From the NCBI GenBank assembly GCA_002292215.1, contig DBBN01000125.1, positions 1-8,919 on the forward strand: DNA of 8,919 bases, written 5' to 3'. Shown one piece after another: positions 5,696-8,919 of the stretch. The position numbers were made by a program, and so were the translations under genes. The notes beneath the pieces were generated by a model. The model searched no databases and was not told the DNA's origin. It worked only from the letters and a program-made list of their open reading frames with translations. Position 1 is the first letter of the stretch, and each line of letters begins with the position of its first letter. Source of the stretch: Glaciecola sp. UBA983 (GTDB lineage Bacteria; Pseudomonadota; Gammaproteobacteria; Enterobacterales; Alteromonadaceae).

Positions 5696-8152
5696 CTATT
5701 TTACGTGACATGACTCAAGATTCCAAATGCGTTCTACATAATCTTTAATTGAACGGTCAGAAGTAAATTTCCCCATCTTCGCCGTATTCAAAATAGCCAT
5801 ACGCGCCCAATCACTTTGATCGCGATAAGCCGCATCAACGCGCTCTTGCGCTTTTGAATAGCTATCATAATCTGCTAAACATAAATACGGATCGCCACCA
5901 TCAAGTAAGCTGTATTTAATTGAAGACAATGCACGCGGTTTACCAGGTGTAAAGTAATCGGTATCTAACCAATCAATCACTGCTTTTAACTCTGGATTTT
6001 TATAGTAGTAATCATAAGGATTATATCCTTTGGCATTCAATGCTTGCACTTCATCAACCGTTAAACCAAAGATGAAGATATTATCTTCCCCTACTTCTTC
6101 GGCAATTTCGATATTGGCACCATCTAATGTGCCAATCGTTAATGCACCATTGAGGGATAACTTCATGTTACCAGTACCCGATGCTTCTTTACCGGCTGTA
6201 GAGATCTGCTCTGATACATCTGCCGCAGGGATCATTTTCTCGGCTAACGACACGCGATAATTAGGTAAAAATACAACTTTAATTTTACCGTTAACACGTG
6301 GGTCATTATTCACTTTTTCTGCGACAGCATTGATTGCATAGATAATATCTTTGGCTAGTTTATAACCTGGAGCGGCTTTAGCACCAAAAATAAATACACG
6401 AGGATGCATGTCATAACTTGGGTCTGCTAACAAGCGACGATACAGCGCTAAAATATGTAATAAGTTTAAATGTTGACGTTTGTATTCATGTAAGCGTTTA
6501 ATTTGTACATCAAAAATCGCTTTAGTATCAACATCAATACCCGTCAGAGCTTTGATTTCAGCCGCTAACAATGCTTTGTTTTCTTGCTTCACTTTCATGA
6601 ATTGTTTTTGGAACGTTTTGTTCGTTGCGTGCTTTGCTAAACCCGTTAATTTATCAAGATCTAATGGCCAATCAGCACCAATTTTCTTATCTATTAAGCT
6701 AGATAATTTTGGATTACAGGCTTTTAACCAACGACGTGGCGTTATCCCATTAGTGACATTCTTTAATTTTCCTGGCCACATGGTTTCAAATTCAGGGAAT
6801 AGATTTTCTTTAACCAATTTAGAATGGATCTCAGCAACACCATTAACTGCAAAAGAACCAATGACAGAAAGATTCCCCATGCGTACCATTTTTTCATCGG
6901 CTTCTTCGATGATAGATAATTTGGCTTTCATGGCATTATCACCCGGCCAGACTTTTTCTACTTCATCAAGGAAACGATGGTTAATTTCATAGATAATTTC
7001 AATATGACGCGGTAAGATTTTTTCAATCATACGCACTGGCCATTTTTCTAATGCTTCTGGTAATAATGTATGATTGGTATAAGCAAACACTTTTGAACTG
7101 ATCGCCCATGCACTATCCCAATCTAATTCAGCACGGTCAACTAAGATCCGCATTAACTCTGGAATAGCAATTGCCGGATGTGTGTCATTTAACTGGATCA
7201 CGACTTGATCAACAAAGCGGCTCCAATCATCACCATGTGCACGTTTGTATCGACGAATAATATCTTTGAGTGAACACGCACTAAAGAAATACTGTTGGAT
7301 CAGTCTTAATTCTTTACCTGCTTCGGTTTCATCATTTGGATAAAGTACTTTAGAAATGGTTTCTGCTTGCACGTTTTCACGCTGCGCATCCACATAACCG
7401 CCAGCATTAAATACATCCCAATTGAAATAATTTGACGCTTCAGATTGCCATAAACGTAATACGTTGACGGTTTTACCTTCATAACCCACAACAGGAATAT
7501 CCCAAGGTACCCCTTTGACAATCATACTTGGATGCCATTCTTTTTGAATGCCGCCGTTTTTACCGTATTTAGTTTCTACGTAACCATATAATTGAATTTC
7601 TTGAATTGACTCAGGACGGCAAATTTCCCACGGATTACCGTAATCACGCCAGCTATCAGGGCGCTCAATTTGTTCGCCATTGCGTATTTCTTGACGGAAC
7701 AAGCCATGTTCATAATGCAATCCATATCCGATTGCAGGTAATTCTAGCGTTGCAAGTGAATCAATATAACAAGCAGCTAAACGACCTAAACCGCCATTAC
7801 CTAACGCCATGTCAGGTTCTTCTTCTAATATATCCGTTAAGTTGACGCCTAACTCTGTTAACGCTTCTTGAGCTTGCTCAAACACACCAAAGTTATGCAT
7901 GTTATTGGATAATAAACGCCCCATTAAAAACTCAGCAGAAAAATAATGGACTGCACGTGTATCATTGAGATAATGAGCTTTTTGGGTTTTACGTAGACCT
8001 TCTAAGACCATTTCTTGAATTGCTGCACTCGTGGCTTTCCACCACGCATGATTATTGGCTTTGTTTTCATCAGTCCCTAAGGTGCTATGGAGATGGCGCA
8101 CAATGGCGTCTTTAAATTCTTTCTTGGATAAAACAGGGGTAGTCGATGGCAT
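5696..8152 (-). CDS. glgP: Glycogen/alpha-glucan phosphorylase
   Basis: This 818-residue PLP enzyme removes glucose units from the non-reducing ends of glycogen or maltodextrin with phosphate, giving glucose-1-phosphate. Visible landmarks are the N-terminal [10 protein letters not shown] block (70-79), [15 protein letters not shown] (118-132), [15 protein letters not shown] (321-335), [14 protein letters not shown] (359-372), [10 protein letters not shown] (551-560) and the PLP site [15 protein letters not shown] (656-670) with Lys664 as the Schiff-base lysine. Length fits E. coli GlgP (815) better than MalP (797), so glgP is preferred, though a maltodextrin preference cannot be excluded from sequence alone. 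Start: an AAGAG sits about 8 nt upstream of the ATG. pgm lies upstream on the same strand, so the product can be passed to glucose-6-phosphate; astE follows after 23 nt. Confidence 0.96.
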   Translation of the reverse strand: MPSTTPVLSKKEFKDAIVRHLHSTLGTDENKANNHAWWKATSAAIQEMVLEGLRKTQKAHYLNDTRAVHYFSAEFLMGRLLSNNMHNFGVFEQAQEALTELGVNLTDILEEEPDMALGNGGLGRLAACYIDSLATLELPAIGYGLHYEHGLFRQEIRNGEQIERPDSWRDYGNPWEICRPESIQEIQLYGYVETKYGKNGGIQKEWHPSMIVKGVPWDIPVVGYEGKTVNVLRLWQSEASNYFNWDVFNAGGYVDAQRENVQAETISKVLYPNDETEAGKELRLIQQYFFSACSLKDIIRRYKRAHGDDWSRFVDQVVIQLNDTHPAIAIPELMRILVDRAELDWDSAWAISSKVFAYTNHTLLPEALEKWPVRMIEKILPRHIEIIYEINHRFLDEVEKVWPGDNAMKAKLSIIEEADEKMVRMGNLSVIGSFAVNGVAEIHSKLVKENLFPEFETMWPGKLKNVTNGITPRRWLKACNPKLSSLIDKKIGADWPLDLDKLTGLAKHATNKTFQKQFMKVKQENKALLAAEIKALTGIDVDTKAIFDVQIKRLHEYKRQHLNLLHILALYRRLLADPSYDMHPRVFIFGAKAAPGYKLAKDIIYAINAVAEKVNNDPRVNGKIKVVFLPNYRVSLAEKMIPAADVSEQISTAGKEASGTGNMKLSLNGALTIGTLDGANIEIAEEVGEDNIFIFGLTVDEVQALNAKGYNPYDYYYKNPELKAVIDWLDTDYFTPGKPRALSSIKYSLLDGGDPYLCLADYDSYSKAQERVDAAYRDQSDWARMAILNTAKMGKFTSDRSIKDYVERIWNLESCHVK

Positions 8153-8217
8153 AATGATTTCTCTTGAAAAAGTGACTTTATCTAACTGATAAACGAAAAA
8201 ATAAAATATATGTGTTT

Positions 8218-8226
8218 AATATAGCA
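8218..8226 (-). promoter_or_regulatory. Candidate extended -10 promoter for glgP
   Basis: On the minus strand TGCTATATT matches the extended -10 pattern TGnTATAAT with one mismatch. The position 17 bp upstream is a poor -35 (CATAAA, 8241-8246), and a better TTTACA (8245-8250) is 21 bp away, so recognition would rely on the extended -10. Transcription would start near 8211, giving a leader of about 60 nt before the glgP ATG at 8152. If real, it allows glgP and the downstream genes to be expressed apart from pgm. Confidence 0.38.
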
Positions 8227-8306
8227 AGACTTGAGACGACTTTATGTAAAATATTTGTTAAATATCAAAGAAAATTGGATGAATACGAATTCAGCACGAC
8301 CCTTAT

Positions 8307-8324
8307 TAACAATGTGATAACAAT
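8307..8324. repeat. TAACAAT direct repeat, 11-bp spacing, in the pgm-glgP spacer
   Basis: TAACAAT occurs at 8307-8313 and 8318-8324 on the plus strand, offset by 11 bp, about one helical turn. It lies roughly 80 bp upstream of the candidate glgP -10. Such spacing suits a dimeric or tandem regulator, but no known operator is recognised. Confidence 0.3.
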
Positions 8325-8426
8325 ATAAATCAAAATAATTAACAAGCGGTCATTTAAAAACTATTTAAACACTATTTACATACTCATTAAGAGCTTTATT
8401 TCGGTGATAAACATCCCGATTTTATA

Positions 8427-8919
8427 TTATGCGATGACACTTTCTACTAATGCTTGAGCATCAGCGAGTAATCGATCTAAATGTTCTGCTGAAATAAAGC
8501 TCTCAGCATAAATTTTATAGACATTTTCGGTCCCTGATGGACGCGCAGCAAACCAGCCATTTTCAGTTGAAACCTTTAACCCGCCTATTGCGGCACCGTT
8601 ACCTGGCGCATGAGTTTGTTTGCTGATTATCGTTTCACCCGCAATACTATCTGCTGTCACTGCATCCGCAGTCATCGACGATAAAACCTGTTTTTGCGCT
8701 AATGTCGCAGCCACATCGATGCGTTTATAGTGTGGTGTACCAAATTTTTCGGTTAATGCATGATAACGTTGTGCTGGATCTTGTCCCGTCACGGCTGTCA
8801 TTTCTGCAGCGAGCAAACATAAGATAAAGCCGTCTTTGTCTGTTGCCCATGGCGTGCCATCAAGACGCAAGAAGATCCCCCCTGCACTTTCTTCACCAGC
8901 AAAACCGATTGATTGATTT
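8427..8919 (-). CDS. pgm: Phosphoglucomutase, alpha-D-glucose specific (C-terminal 163 residues, runs off the right edge)
   Basis: Pgm interconverts glucose-1-phosphate and glucose-6-phosphate through a phosphoserine intermediate and joins glycogen turnover to glycolysis. The frame is open from the right edge to a TAA at 8429-8427. The visible part begins just before the sugar-binding loop GEESAGG (residues 8-14 of the fragment) and contains DGTPWATDKDG (20-30), APGNGAAIGGLKV (about 104-116), ENGWFAARPSGTENVYKIYAESF with the phosphate-binding RPSGTE loop (126-131). This closely resembles the C-terminus of E. coli Pgm (546 residues), so about 30% of the gene is present. The phosphoserine and metal loops are outside the window. 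A TTG at 8870 could be read as a start but lies inside this conserved domain. It is upstream of glgP on the same strand. Confidence 0.95.
   Translation of the reverse strand, partial: NQSIGFAGEESAGGIFLRLDGTPWATDKDGFILCLLAAEMTAVTGQDPAQRYHALTEKFGTPHYKRIDVAATLAQKQVLSSMTADAVTADSIAGETIISKQTHAPGNGAAIGGLKVSTENGWFAARPSGTENVYKIYAESFISAEHLDRLLADAQALVESVIA

Noticed and set aside
6480..6992. 170-codon plus-strand ORF
   Set aside because: It is entirely antisense to the conserved centre of glgP and resembles no protein family; a mirror frame of a long gene.
8274..8283. TTGGATGAAT as a MalT box upstream of glgP
   Set aside because: It shares only the GGATGA core, is a single copy, and MalT sites normally occur in multiples with defined spacing.
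8342..8351. ACAAGCGGTC, identical to the Actinobacillus-type DNA uptake signal core, with AGTGCGGT near 825-832 resembling the Haemophilus type
   Set aside because: Only one copy of each in 8.9 kb, whereas Pasteurellaceae carry them far more densely, and the gene content (astE, patatin-like gene) does not suggest that family. Probably chance.
8401..8425. TCGG/CCGA hairpin after pgm as a terminator
   Set aside because: The stem is only 4 bp with a large loop and no U-tract on the transcribed strand.

Overview
The window reads as chromosomal DNA from an AT-rich (roughly 40% GC by eye) marine-type gammaproteobacterium. Protein sequences, and the order yffB-dapE-M15 peptidase-DUF2897, resemble Vibrionales/Alteromonadales relatives such as Moritella, Psychromonas or Shewanella. 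This placement is inferred from remembered family sequences, not from a search. All genes look intact and ordinary for such a genome. I see no insertion sequence, phage gene, CRISPR array, tRNA or rRNA.

Layout. (1) The left edge holds the first 172 codons of a minus-strand patatin-like phospholipase. (2) Positions 518-1199 are an AT-rich intergenic region of about 680 bp. It contains an inverted pair of DnaA-box-like 9-mers, a candidate minus-strand promoter and a doubtful 49-codon ORF. (3) A plus-strand cluster runs from 1200 to 3801: yffB (ArsC/Spx-like), dapE (lysine/diaminopimelate synthesis), a cytoplasmic-looking M15 metallopeptidase, and a small membrane-anchored DUF2897-like protein. 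(4) After an 83-bp convergent gap, a minus-strand block reads from the right edge leftward: pgm (C-terminal 163 residues only), glgP, astE, a HIT-family gene and ybjQ.

How the genes fit together. On the plus strand, DapE produces the L,L-diaminopimelate precursor used for lysine and peptidoglycan, and the adjacent M15 protein belongs to a family that cleaves peptidoglycan peptides, so a cell-wall theme is plausible. On the minus strand, GlgP releases glucose-1-phosphate from glycogen and Pgm converts it to glucose-6-phosphate. A 274-bp spacer with a good extended -10 candidate separates pgm from glgP. From glgP on, the genes are nearly contiguous: 23 nt to astE, an 8-nt overlap into the HIT gene, and a 4-nt ATGA overlap into ybjQ. 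This suggests one transcript that carries glycogen breakdown, the last step of arginine succinyltransferase catabolism and two poorly characterised proteins. That linkage is the most notable arrangement here. I did not find convincing evidence of a new biological system.
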